Part shown: positions 53,217-61,448 of the stretch, one piece after another
Layout of the letters: each line of letters begins with the position of its first letter
Numbering within the stretch: position 1 is the first letter of the stretch
NCBI RefSeq assembly: GCF_003933245.1
Contig: NZ_QUSX01000001.1
Coordinates: forward strand, 2,046,001-2,110,000
From: Maribacter algicola
GTDB taxonomy: Bacteria; Bacteroidota; Bacteroidia; Flavobacteriales; Flavobacteriaceae
Direction: 5' to 3'
Length of the DNA: 64,000 nt
The notes under the pieces: model-generated
Seen by the model: only the letters and a program-made list of their open reading frames with translations
What the model was told of the DNA's origin: nothing
The model's database searches: none
Made by a program: the position numbers and the translations under genes

Positions 53217-53360
53217 TTAAAAAGTGTTTTTCGCTAGCAGGATTATACAGAATACGATACCGATCGCCGCTACCACTATAGAAAACTTAATGGTCAATAT
53301 CAACGGAGAATTTCTATTTTCCTTTGATGTTATTTTATAGTTCATTTTTTCTTTTTGCAT
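53217..53360 (-). CDS. small single-pass membrane protein (47 residues)
   Basis: ATG at 53360. A polar N-terminus (K-E-N-R-N-S-P) is followed by one hydrophobic helix with V-V-A-A-I-G-I-V-F-C-I-I-L-L. Composition fits a real small gene, but no homologue is recognised. It is convergent with the HD-PycTM gene, whose stop is 40 bases away. Confidence 0.5.
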   Translation of the reverse strand: MQKEKMNYKITSKENRNSPLILTIKFSIVVAAIGIVFCIILLAKNTF

Positions 53361-53571
53361 GCCCAAAATGGTTGGTGTGTAAATGTACCTCCATACTGTT
53401 AAAAAAATTAACTCTTTTAACAAATTTTTTGTTTTTAAAAAGATTGGGCTGCAGTTTTATAATTGTCTATAACCGTACGGGTTGTGCGGCTCATATTATT
53501 AAAATATTTCCTTTTTGGGCTAATAGGTCGTTTTTGTTACTCTTACATTTAATGGAAAAGAATCATTTTCT

Positions 53572-54015
53572 ATGTTTTCAATTATTTATCGTTCCAAAGC
53601 GGCCGTTGGCCTGCCCCATGAAGATATTTTGGGAATCATGAGGAAGTCTGGTCGCTACAATGCAAAGAATGACATTACTGGATGTCTTGTGTACCATAGA
53701 CAATGCTTTATACATTTGTTGGAAGGAGACGAGGAACCTGTACGTAGCTTGTTTGAAAAGATAGGTAGGGACAAAAGACATAGGGATATTTCATTATTAA
53801 ATCTGGAGGAAAACAACGTTCGCTTGTTTTCCCAATTTTCAACGGTTTACAATAATTTTGATAACATTTCAGATCAAGTACGGCACAAGAAAATGCTATT
53901 TCATCAAATTTTTCATGGTTCGGAAATTGTAAAATCACCTGGATCATCCAAACTAACGTTATGGGCACAGGTCAATAACTTACTGGAAATTGAAAATAAA
54001 CTGTATTCTGGTTAA
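53572..54015 (+). CDS. BLUF-domain protein with altered flavin-site glutamine
   Basis: 147 residues. Residues 1-95 are a BLUF domain: I-I-Y-R-S-K-A with Tyr5, N-D-I-T-G-C-L near 31-37, and F-I-H-L-L-E-G near 45-51 with the following E-P-V. In known BLUF photoreceptors the third position of the last motif is the Gln that rearranges upon blue light; here it is His. Tyr and Asn are kept, so it may still bind FAD, but normal photochemistry is doubtful. The C-terminal 50 residues are helical and of unknown role. Confidence 0.85.
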   Translation: MFSIIYRSKAAVGLPHEDILGIMRKSGRYNAKNDITGCLVYHRQCFIHLLEGDEEPVRSLFEKIGRDKRHRDISLLNLEENNVRLFSQFSTVYNNFDNISDQVRHKKMLFHQIFHGSEIVKSPGSSKLTLWAQVNNLLEIENKLYSG

Positions 54016-54107
54016 CCCGGAGTTTAACCGAAATTTGAAAAATTATTCATAACCTTTACAAAAAACAAATCTTCGTTTTGTCAACAACAATTATTTAATT
54101 TTAAAAT

Positions 54108-54245
54108 ATGAAAAAACTAATTCAAATTATTGGGGCCTGGTACGGGGCAAGAAAAATTGGTGGTGGAAAATGTGGGTGTATAGGGACTATTTTTGTCTTC
54201 CTGATTCTCTATTGGATTTTTGGCTATGTCCTAAACTACTTCTAA
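54108..54245 (+). CDS. small membrane protein (45 residues)
   Basis: ATG at 54108, stop at 54243-54245. Gly-rich N-terminal part with K-C-G-C-I-G, then one hydrophobic helix ending N-Y-F. A rho-independent terminator follows 28 bases later, and an AT-rich leader precedes it. Function unknown; two Cys could bind a metal or form a disulfide. Confidence 0.6.
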   Translation: MKKLIQIIGAWYGARKIGGGKCGCIGTIFVFLILYWIFGYVLNYF

Positions 54246-54273
54246 ACGTTTGGTCCTTATCAGTATGAAATAT

Positions 54274-54305
54274 AAAAGCCGGAACAATTCCCGGCTTTTC
54301 TCTTT
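54274..54305 (+). terminator. rho-independent terminator
   Basis: Stem AAAAGCCGG / CCGGCTTTT, 8-base loop, followed by TCTCTTTT. It lies between the small plus-strand gene and the convergent SYLF gene and could serve both. Confidence 0.8.
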
Positions 54306-54323
54306 TAGTGACAATGGATATTT

Positions 54324-54857
54324 TTATTTCCTATCCATCTCATCGTATTCGAACTTTTGACCACCAATTGAAAGGTCTGCCATCAAACCTTTTTTGGGCT
54401 TGGTAAATACCACAACGCCATCTTTGTAATTGGCGTTAGCAGCAATTCCTTTATCCAGGGCTATGGCGGTAGCATTTGCGGATAGTTCGTAGTTTCCATC
54501 CTTAAAATCGTTCAAGGATTCCTCCGTTTCAAAGAAAATGATTTCAGTAAGTGCCTGTCCGCCTGCCTGAAGTCCTATATCTACTTTTTTTAAACTGGCC
54601 ATGCCTTTTGGCATTCCATTTTCATATAGGACACCATTTCCTGACGCCCCTCCAACGATCAATCCGCCTTTGCCTACATTGGGGAAAATTACATAGCCGG
54701 AAGCGTTGTTAAAGAATCGGTCCATTCCCTCCATTTCCTTTAACTCCATTTTGGCCTTTTCAGCATCGGCCATCACTTCCTTATCCTTATCGTTTTGTGC
54801 AAATAGGTTTGCAGATACTACCAATAATACAGTAGCTAATATTGTTTTAAATTTCAT
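54324..54857 (-). CDS. secreted SYLF-domain (YSC84-like) lipid-binding protein
   Basis: 177 residues with a signal peptide ending A-Q (about 21). The SYLF core G-Y-V-I-F-P-N-V-G-K-G-G-L-I-V-G-G-A-S-G near 54-73 and the glycine-rich N-A-T-A...K-G-L-M-A-D-L-S-I-G-G end are clear. SYLF proteins bind phospholipid; in bacteria they are exported and often associated with stress. Stands alone on the minus strand. Confidence 0.9.
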   Translation of the reverse strand: MKFKTILATVLLVVSANLFAQNDKDKEVMADAEKAKMELKEMEGMDRFFNNASGYVIFPNVGKGGLIVGGASGNGVLYENGMPKGMASLKKVDIGLQAGGQALTEIIFFETEESLNDFKDGNYELSANATAIALDKGIAANANYKDGVVVFTKPKKGLMADLSIGGQKFEYDEMDRK

Positions 54858-55206
54858 AATAGGTGTTTTTTAATTATACAAATGGGTTTAGCAGAATGTG
54901 ATAATTCTTTTCGCCCGTTTTATTTTCCTTTCTAAAGTACGGTTGAGAAACATTGTGGGCTGCCGCTATTAACGCTATTTTTGATGCGATAGGTAAATAG
55001 CTGAATTATAACATATTATAGTGTTAATCAAATCTCAAATTTTGGGATTTTATTAAGGTTTTAGGGGGTGGTTTTTTCCTCTTGACCTTACGGTTCTTAA
55101 ATGGGTACGTCCCTCATGAAATGAATCAATAAATACCTTAATCAAGTCATTCCGTGCCTTCTTTTCTAAGTACAATGAGGTTAGTTGAATTATTAAAATA
55201 AATATT
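54858..55206. other. intergenic region between divergent SYLF and CsbD genes
   Basis: About 350 bases, AT-rich, with no open frame of credible composition. It must contain the promoters of both genes, but I find no site matching TTG-N20-TAnnTTTG or the CRP/FNR-like box. A G-rich patch (near 55065) is the only unusual feature. Confidence 0.4.
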
Positions 55207-55392
55207 ATGAACAAGGAACAATTAGAAGGAAAATGGAATCAAGTGAAAGGTGAGTTCAAACAGAAATACGGTAACGTAACGGATGATGATACCACTTTCG
55301 CGGAGGGTAAGTTTGACGAAATGTTGGGCAGACTTCAAGAAAAAACAGGAAAGAAAAAGGAAGAAATCAAAAAGGAAATTGAAACTTGGTAA
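55207..55392 (+). CDS. CsbD-family general stress protein
   Basis: 61 residues. Nearly all of the CsbD signature is present: K-W-N-Q-V-K-G-E-F-K-Q-K-Y-G, then D-D-D-T-T-F-A-E-G and L-Q-E-K-T-G-K-K-K-E-E-I-K. In Bacillus, CsbD is a SigB-regulated protein of unknown biochemistry. Followed directly by a strong terminator, so transcribed alone. Confidence 0.95.
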   Translation: MNKEQLEGKWNQVKGEFKQKYGNVTDDDTTFAEGKFDEMLGRLQEKTGKKKEEIKKEIETW

Positions 55393-55412
55393 ACCATTTT
55401 TCAAATACAATG

Positions 55413-55445
55413 AGCCCCTGAGTCACAATTCAGGGGCTTTTTTGT
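55413..55445 (+). terminator. rho-independent terminator of csbD
   Basis: Stem AGCCCCTGA / TCAGGGGCT, 8-base loop, then a T-rich run. Confidence 0.9.
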
Positions 55446-55508
55446 TTTTTGGATTAGTCTCCCATATGCTAGTTCACCTGCCTTACTAGCTTTTTTGTCT
55501 TAAATTAG

Positions 55509-55552
55509 GTGACCAAAGTCATCGGTATCTGACAAATTGTGCTTTAAATTTC
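55509..55552 (+). promoter_or_regulatory. CRP/FNR-like box and -7 element of cls paralogue
   Basis: Box GTGAC-CAAA-GTCAT at 55509-55522; -7-like element TAAATTTC at 55545-55552. The distance from box centre to the element's first base is 29.5, identical to the other four boxes at this end of the window. Typical of an activator overlapping -41.5. Confidence 0.7.
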
Positions 55553-55589
55553 CAGATATCGTGTCTTAGACTTCAAAATTCATAATGCA

Positions 55590-56996
55590 ATGTGGACATC
55601 CATTTTATTCGGTATTTATATATTGATTACGTTGTCCATTGTAATTGCCATTCTTCTGTATGGTGCCAGGCCTTCCAAAAGTTTGGCTTGGCTTCTGGCC
55701 ATTTTTGCCATTCCCGTTGGGGGAATAATCCTTTACCTTTTGCTGGGAAGAAATAGAAGAAAGAATAAACTGGTCCAGTTAAAAAGGAACTTATTTAAAA
55801 GACTGCCCAAACCAGACCAGAATCAGGTGGGGGCCTTTGAGGGCAAATATAAAAGGTTGATGACCCTGTTCTATAATAATTCGCACTTTCCGCCTATCGG
55901 GAACAATAAATTGCAATTATTGAAGGACGGCAAGACCACTTTTGATGTCATATTTAATGCTTTGGAGCAGGCACAGCGTGAAATACATATCCAATACTAT
56001 ATATTTGAAGAAGGGGAATTGGCCAATGCATTATTGCTTCTTTTTGAAAGAAAAGTCTTGGAGGGTGTTAAAGTAAGAATGATTTACGATGGTATTGGAA
56101 GCTTTTCATTGAGCAAGGTATACTTGAAAAAATTGGTGGCCCTGGGTGTGGAGGTCTATCCCTTTCTCCCTTTTAAATTTGGCCGATTTTTCTCTTCCCT
56201 GAACTATAGAAATCATAGAAAAATTATTGTTGTGGATGGTCATACCGCCTTTACCGGAGGTATTAATATTTCCGATAAGTATTTGAAAGGGGAACCCGGA
56301 GTGGGCAAGTGGCACGATATGCACCTAAAGATAGATGGTCCTGCAGCCTCACATTTGAACCAAGTTTTTATGATGGATTGGTATTTGGTTTGCCAAGAGT
56401 TGCTGGAACCCCTGGAACACGTAGATAGCGTTTACAAGCTAAAAGAGGATTCTTTGGTGCAAATCGTTTCTGGAGGGCCGGATGATGATTTTTCTGCTTT
56501 GGAGCAGACCTATTTCTCAATTATCAATACGGCAAAAAAATATGTATATATCACCAATCCATACATAATTCCAAGTCAGGCACTCCTAAAAGCCCTACAA
56601 ACGGCTGCCTTGAGCGGAGTGGATGTACGTCTTTTAGTTTCAGAAAATGGGGATAACAGATTGGTGAGCTGGTCCGTACATTCCTATTTTGAATCGTTTT
56701 TAAAATCCGGCATAAAAATTTACTTGTTTCCGGACGGATTCCTGCACAGCAAGATCATTGTAAGTGATGACGCCATATCTTCCATTGGAACTGCCAATTT
56801 GGACGATAGGAGTTTTGAGCAGAATTATGAGGTAAACGCCATTGTATACGAAAAGGAGTTTGCAGAATTGCTAAAATCCGATTTTTTAAAAGATAGTGGT
56901 TCAGGACACTTGTTGACGTATGATGAATATGTTGAGCGCCCATGGACCAAAAAGCTCAAGGAAGGAATCGGTAAAATATTTAGTCCCTTGTTTTAA
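55590..56996 (+). CDS. cls: cardiolipin synthase (phospholipase D family), second copy
   Basis: 468 residues. Two N-terminal membrane segments, then two PLD domains with N-H-R-K-I-I-V-V-D and H-S-K-I-I-V-S-D (HxKxxxxD). Co-linear with and clearly related to the copy at 30308-31732; lengths differ by only 6 residues. Its promoter has a CRP/FNR-like box (55509-55522), which the other copy lacks, suggesting different regulation of cardiolipin synthesis. The next gene is the convergent lipoprotein at 57025. Confidence 0.93.
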   Translation: MWTSILFGIYILITLSIVIAILLYGARPSKSLAWLLAIFAIPVGGIILYLLLGRNRRKNKLVQLKRNLFKRLPKPDQNQVGAFEGKYKRLMTLFYNNSHFPPIGNNKLQLLKDGKTTFDVIFNALEQAQREIHIQYYIFEEGELANALLLLFERKVLEGVKVRMIYDGIGSFSLSKVYLKKLVALGVEVYPFLPFKFGRFFSSLNYRNHRKIIVVDGHTAFTGGINISDKYLKGEPGVGKWHDMHLKIDGPAASHLNQVFMMDWYLVCQELLEPLEHVDSVYKLKEDSLVQIVSGGPDDDFSALEQTYFSIINTAKKYVYITNPYIIPSQALLKALQTAALSGVDVRLLVSENGDNRLVSWSVHSYFESFLKSGIKIYLFPDGFLHSKIIVSDDAISSIGTANLDDRSFEQNYEVNAIVYEKEFAELLKSDFLKDSGSGHLLTYDEYVERPWTKKLKEGIGKIFSPLF

Positions 56997-57024
56997 GTGT
57001 ATAACGAAAACCGCAAAACGTCCT

Positions 57025-57660
57025 TTAAAAATCTTTAATAAAGATTAAATCTTGCTCTTCCAATGCGGTAACGACTAAATTGACATAGTCTTTTATGGCC
57101 TTGTTCACATTACTGGGGTCCATAATCTCTATAATGCCCCGCCAAATCATGGCCCTTTCTTTTCCCTCGCAAATGCAGTAAAGCGTGGTCTCCGCAAAAT
57201 AGACTTTGAAGTTTTCATAGTAGGCTTCCTCAAAATAAATGCCTTGGTGCTCCAAGTAATCATCGTTGAACCTTACTTGGCCATCTTCCCATCGCGACAT
57301 GGATTTCAAAAAGTTCTCCCTGTTTTCGGAGCCCGTAATTTTGGTAAACAGGATGGCATCAAAACCTTTGTCCAGCAGACTTTGCTCCACCATATCCAAC
57401 TCTTCCTCGCTTTTTTTGGAATTTGTAAATGAGACATCAAAAACATCCATGCTTTTCCAAGCTTCCACATCCCTTTTTTCGAATTCATTTTGGAGTTGTC
57501 CCTCAAAGGCGTTTCGTGCCTCTTGGTTTTGGGTCATTCCAACCAATAAGACCTTGTTCGCGTTAAATAGTACGGTCTCTGGATCTTTCCAGTTTTCAAT
57601 TAGACTAGTGGAAGAACATCCCATTAGAAGAACGGTGAAAAGTGAAAGTATTTTTTTCAT
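57025..57660 (-). CDS. lipoprotein, DUF4136-like texture
   Basis: 211 residues. Signal peptide with lipobox L-M-G-C (Cys15), then S-S-T and the W-K-D-P-E segment often seen at the start of DUF4136-type lipoproteins. A Rossmann-like pattern (K-V-L-L-V-G-M-T; D-A-I-L-F-T) suggests an alpha/beta fold. Its promoter has the box at 57714-57727 and -7 element TATATTTG. Function unknown. Confidence 0.75.
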   Translation of the reverse strand: MKKILSLFTVLLMGCSSTSLIENWKDPETVLFNANKVLLVGMTQNQEARNAFEGQLQNEFEKRDVEAWKSMDVFDVSFTNSKKSEEELDMVEQSLLDKGFDAILFTKITGSENRENFLKSMSRWEDGQVRFNDDYLEHQGIYFEEAYYENFKVYFAETTLYCICEGKERAMIWRGIIEIMDPSNVNKAIKDYVNLVVTALEEQDLIFIKDF

Positions 57661-57683
57661 GACTTGTACATTTAAGCGTTAAT

Positions 57684-57727
57684 CAAATATATGCCTTGAC
57701 CCCAGCATTAAAAATGACAAAAGTCAT
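57684..57727 (-). promoter_or_regulatory. CRP/FNR-like box and -7 element of lipoprotein gene
   Basis: Perfect palindrome ATGAC-AAAA-GTCAT at 57714-57727. The minus-strand -7 element TATATTTG (57691-57684) matches TAnnTTTG fully. Box centre to element distance is 29.5. Confidence 0.8.
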
Positions 57728-57755
57728 ACTCCGGTATGAAGCGGTTTGCATTCTT

Positions 57756-59126
57756 TCAACAAATAATTTCTATGGTTTCGTATTGCTTAGGGATTTGGCA
57801 ATTCCAGCTTTTTGTGTCTTTAAGTTTTACACGTAAGGCATCCAGAGCACTGGGCTCCCCATGGATAAGGAATACCTTTTCCGGAACGTTTTCAATGGCA
57901 TCGGTCCAATACAACAATTCGTTTTGGTCCGCATGGGCAGAAAGACTTTCCAGAAGGTGGACCTTTGCCTTTACCGGATAATATTTTCCGAATATTTTCA
58001 ATTCATGTGCTCCATCCAAAAGTTGTCTGCCCCGGGTGCCTTCAGCTTGGAAGCCAACCAAAAGAATTTGGGTCGTTGTCCTATCAAGCATCTGTTGCAA
58101 GTAGGTAAGGACACGCCCACCGGTGACCATTCCACTGCCGGCAATGATAATTTTTGGTCTTTGGTCATCAATGGTTTTCCAAGTATCGGCATAGGAAGAA
58201 ATAATATTAAAATGGTGCATCATGGCATGGTAATCGGCAATGGATACATTATGCCATGTAGGAAACCTTTCAAAAACGGAAAGTACATTGTTGCCCATAG
58301 GGCTATCCACAAAAATGGGAATATTGGGAATTTTGTTCTTCTTGAACAATAACCATAAGGTGTACATGAGGGATTGTAAGCGCTCCACGGCAAAGGAGGG
58401 AATGATAAGATTTCCCCGTTCCTGGATCGTCTGTTTTATCAAGGAGCTTAAAATTACGGGAACGTCTTCTTCCGGGTGCAATTTATTGCCATAAGTGCTT
58501 TCCAGAAATAGGTAATCTGCCCATTTGGGCCGTTCTGGAGGGGATAAAAGTAAATCTCTGCTTCTTCCTATATCCCCGGAAAAAACAAATACTTTTCCAC
58601 TTATTTCCAGTTCAATAAAGGTAGCACCAATAATGTGGCCGTTGTATTGAAACCTGGCCCTTACATTTTGGGAAAGGGAAATCCATTGCTCTTTTTTACA
58701 GGATTGAAAATATGTAAAGGTTCTTTCTGCGTCTTTAACAGTATAAAAGGGTAGTGCCGGTGCATGCTTGCTGTAGCCCTCTTCATTGGCTGACTGGGCC
58801 TGTTCTTCTTGGATTTTTCCGCTATCCATCAAAATAATCCGTGTGATGTCCAAAGTAGGGGCGGTTCCAAGAATTTTTCCCTTAAATCCTTCTTTGAGCA
58901 ACCTTGGCAAGTATCCGGTATGGTCCAAATGCCCATGGGTCAACAACACAAAATCTATTTTTGATGCGTCTATGGGCAAAGGTTTCCAATTGATCTCCCT
59001 GAGTTCCTTCAATCCTTGGAACATGCCGCAATCTACCATAATATTTACGTCTGGGGTTTCCAGATAAAATTTTGAACCTGTAACGGTACCACTGGCTCCA
59101 AGAAAGTGAATTTTGACTTTTTTCAT
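57756..59126 (-). CDS. beta-CASP metallo-beta-lactamase-fold RNase-like protein
   Basis: 456 residues. MBL core with His64-x-His66-x-Asp68-His69 (T-H-G-H-L-D-H), followed by a beta-CASP domain and an RNA-specificity C-terminal segment with G-T-R-G-R and S-A-H-A-D-Q. Similar proteins are exo/endonucleases of the Ysh1/CPSF and RNase J relatives, acting on RNA in the cytoplasm. Last gene of a four-gene operon: it starts 3 bases after the ATP-cone nuclease gene. Full-length. Confidence 0.92.
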   Translation of the reverse strand: MKKVKIHFLGASGTVTGSKFYLETPDVNIMVDCGMFQGLKELREINWKPLPIDASKIDFVLLTHGHLDHTGYLPRLLKEGFKGKILGTAPTLDITRIILMDSGKIQEEQAQSANEEGYSKHAPALPFYTVKDAERTFTYFQSCKKEQWISLSQNVRARFQYNGHIIGATFIELEISGKVFVFSGDIGRSRDLLLSPPERPKWADYLFLESTYGNKLHPEEDVPVILSSLIKQTIQERGNLIIPSFAVERLQSLMYTLWLLFKKNKIPNIPIFVDSPMGNNVLSVFERFPTWHNVSIADYHAMMHHFNIISSYADTWKTIDDQRPKIIIAGSGMVTGGRVLTYLQQMLDRTTTQILLVGFQAEGTRGRQLLDGAHELKIFGKYYPVKAKVHLLESLSAHADQNELLYWTDAIENVPEKVFLIHGEPSALDALRVKLKDTKSWNCQIPKQYETIEIIC

Positions 59127-59129
59127 GGT

Positions 59130-59972
59130 TTATGGGTTACAAAGCTGGCCTATTTCATCCAATATTTTCGCTTTTCGGTTTGTGGATATACCCAAATGAT
59201 CAAGGAAGAATTTATCCTTTTTAAGTTGCCTGCAAAGTACTACATCCCTACTGAGCAGGAATTGTTTTTCTCGATTGCTTAAAAGCGTGGAAACCGTTAT
59301 GGGGTATAGTCCCAAGCGATCAATACGGTCCTTGAGACCTTCGTTTTTAGGATAGTCCCAGCTTAGAAGGTGGAGGTTGGCACAGACCCCATATCTAATG
59401 GCATCTTGTGTAAAACGGGTATTGGTAACCACCCAACCTTTTTCCAGTGTACTCTTTGCTCTCTTTCCTTTTACCCAGTGCTCCTTTATATCATTATATC
59501 TGGAATGGATGTAGAGGGGGATTTTTACATTGCAATTGAGACCTTTATCGTTATGGAACTTACATTCAATAATGGTGGTATTTTCATTTTTTTCGGCCAG
59601 TACATCTATTTCATGGGTTACACAATGGCCTTCTAAAAAAACGCCAACTTCAACCTGGTACCCCGAGTATTTTAAAATGGCGGCCACGAACCGTTCAAAA
59701 GGAAATCCCGTAGGTCCCAACTCATAGATCGCTTTTTTGAGTTTGTACTTGGAAGCAAAAACCGACTTCCTCTTTTTCAAAAGGGCATAGGCACGATTGT
59801 AGATTTCATTGGTAGTGATTCCCGGATATATCTCATCTCGCACCTTCATCACAATATCCTCTACCAATTCATGGTCCGCTCCACTATGTTTAAGTGAGCT
59901 TCTAAGTTTATCCATGGAGAATTGTACTCTTTCCCCAGAGGATTTTTGTACCTCAATGTTAGATTCCTTCAT
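59130..59972 (-). CDS. ATP-cone domain fused to restriction-endonuclease-like nuclease
   Basis: 280 residues. Residues 5-90 are an ATP-cone, the nucleotide-sensing module of ribonucleotide reductases and NrdR (I-E-V-Q-K-S-S-G-E-R-V-Q-F; F-A-S-K-Y-K-L-K-K-A-I). Residues 90-200 are a PD-(D/E)xK nuclease with Asp123 and Glu136-Cys-Lys138 (E-I-D-V-L...I-I-E-C-K), Mrr/RecB-like. The 80 C-terminal residues are helical. It suggests a nuclease controlled by ATP/dATP level. It overlaps the upstream MscS gene by 14 bases and precedes the beta-CASP gene by 3. Confidence 0.88.
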   Translation of the reverse strand: MKESNIEVQKSSGERVQFSMDKLRSSLKHSGADHELVEDIVMKVRDEIYPGITTNEIYNRAYALLKKRKSVFASKYKLKKAIYELGPTGFPFERFVAAILKYSGYQVEVGVFLEGHCVTHEIDVLAEKNENTTIIECKFHNDKGLNCNVKIPLYIHSRYNDIKEHWVKGKRAKSTLEKGWVVTNTRFTQDAIRYGVCANLHLLSWDYPKNEGLKDRIDRLGLYPITVSTLLSNREKQFLLSRDVVLCRQLKKDKFFLDHLGISTNRKAKILDEIGQLCNP

Positions 59973-60873
59973 ATCCTTTTTTTAGTTGAATCTCAACCTC
60001 CGGTATTTTTAAAAGCTGAAGGGTGGTGGAGGCCAAGGTTACCTTACCTTCTGTTTCTTTTAGGGCCTTTTCAATACTTGAAAACAATCTGTTTTTGGTA
60101 TCCCTTCTTAGTTTGTAATCCGTAATGTAGCGTAAGTTCAGGGCTATCCAATTATCGGTAAGTTGGACGGCTATCGTAGGTTTTATGGTCGCATTTTCAA
60201 TATAATAGCGTTCTACCATCTCTTGCCATTGTACCATGGATTTTTCCGTGTAATCCGACAAAAATTCATTTGCCTTTTCCAATATAATGGATTTGGCAAG
60301 TTCCATATTGGAGCCGTAGGTAATCAGAACATTAAGTTCATCCCAAACGAAAGGAAAATCCATGGAATAATTCTTAATAGGCCCCTTAAAGACAAATGCA
60401 TTGCTAATTTTTACTATTCTTCCGGAATAATTGTCGCTACTAACCCATTCTCCTATTTCCATTAAGGTAGTGTAGATGCTGTCTATATCGATTACATCAC
60501 CTTTGATATTATTGATCTCTATTCTATCACCAGGTTTATAAACACGCACAAAAAAAATATAAAACGAACCTGCCAGGCTTAAAATAAGTTCTTGAAGGGT
60601 AAAAGTGATTCCGGCCGTAAATAATCCAATGATAAGGGTGTAGTCCTTAATGTCACCCACGGTAATAGCCATGAAGACCATAAGAAAAATTAGAAAATAC
60701 CCAATGATTTCCACCCCTTTTTGAGCCTTATATCTAATAGAGGTATCCTCTATGCGCTTTTTGAGAATTTTTCTTAAAAAACCTATGATGATAATAATGA
60801 GCAAAATCCACAATCCAAGTTTTAGGAACTTTAGGACCGTAGGATTCTCAAAAAGCGCAAGAAAACGTTCCAT
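59959..60873 (-). CDS. MscS-like mechanosensitive channel, second copy
   Basis: 304 residues. N-terminal membrane helices (about 15-35, 55-90, 100-115) lead into the MscS beta domain with Y-K-P-G-D-R-I-E-I and G-D-V-I-D-I. The pore helix is less regular than in the copy at 40084: residues 92-110 lack the Gly/Ala spacing, so channel activity is less certain. Third- and fourth-gene coupling in the operon (11 bases after the first gene, 14-base overlap with the next) suggests it works with the nucleases. Confidence 0.88.
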   Translation of the reverse strand: MERFLALFENPTVLKFLKLGLWILLIIIIIGFLRKILKKRIEDTSIRYKAQKGVEIIGYFLIFLMVFMAITVGDIKDYTLIIGLFTAGITFTLQELILSLAGSFYIFFVRVYKPGDRIEINNIKGDVIDIDSIYTTLMEIGEWVSSDNYSGRIVKISNAFVFKGPIKNYSMDFPFVWDELNVLITYGSNMELAKSIILEKANEFLSDYTEKSMVQWQEMVERYYIENATIKPTIAVQLTDNWIALNLRYITDYKLRRDTKNRLFSSIEKALKETEGKVTLASTTLQLLKIPEVEIQLKKGYEGI

Positions 60874-60884
60874 AGGCGATTGGT

Positions 60885-61295
60885 TTATCTATTGTTGAAG
60901 AAGTCTCTAATGAGAGCCTTTATTTGATTTTCGGTCATGCTATCCGCTTTTTCTACGGCAACTATTTTTCTACCTATGGTTGGATAGTTTTCTTCTAGTT
61001 CCTTTTTAAATTTTTCATTGATATCCGCAGGGCCAAAAAGTGCCAGTGCATCACAGTCCGCTACCGCATGGGCCACCTCCTTAAAGTATGTTTTAAATTG
61101 CTGTTTTTCCTTTTCCAAATATTTCTGTTCATGTGTTATATCTTGGGTTCCACCCCATTTGACCCTTGACCCAGAGGTGCTGGTTCTATTGAAAAATTCA
61201 ATACCGGATTCTATTTTGTTAAAAGAGTCTCCGTTTTCATTGAAACGAACGATCAAAGCGTTTTTGCTGTCCAACCAAATACCTATATTTTTCAT
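60885..61295 (-). CDS. small protein, possible eRF1-like (baeRF) relative
   Basis: 136 residues from the ATG at 61295; the frame extends upstream but has poor composition. The start M-K-N-I-G-I-W-L-D-S-K-N-A-L-I-V and the segment D-C-D-A-L-A-L-F-G-P-A-D-I resemble bacterial eRF1-like (baeRF) proteins, a tentative call. It heads the four-gene operon ending at 57756. The CRP/FNR-like box lies 140 bases upstream, overlapping the end of the usp gene. Confidence 0.6.
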   Translation of the reverse strand: MKNIGIWLDSKNALIVRFNENGDSFNKIESGIEFFNRTSTSGSRVKWGGTQDITHEQKYLEKEKQQFKTYFKEVAHAVADCDALALFGPADINEKFKKELEENYPTIGRKIVAVEKADSMTENQIKALIRDFFNNR

Positions 61296-61404
61296 ATGTT
61301 TGCTTTTATTGTTTGTCATAGGACAGATGCAATTCGCCAATAACCATCTCATTGGGTATCAAGACTTGTTATGGCGCATTTCATATCCGTAATATTAATT
61401 TCTT

Positions 61405-61448
61405 ATAAATTAGGGTAAAGAAGGTATTTAAAGTATGATAATTGTCAT
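61405..61448 (-). promoter_or_regulatory. CRP/FNR-like box and -7-like element of the four-gene operon
   Basis: ATGAT-AATT-GTCAT at 61435-61448 (one mismatch from symmetry), overlapping the stop region of the usp gene. Minus-strand element TAATTTAT at 61412-61405, a partial match to TAnnTTTG. The centre-to-element distance is again 29.5. Confidence 0.6.

Noticed and set aside
53324..53641. 105-codon plus-strand open frame overlapping the BLUF start
   Set aside because: Phe/Leu/Cys-rich translation of AT-rich DNA. It overlaps both a small minus-strand gene and the BLUF gene and has no family.
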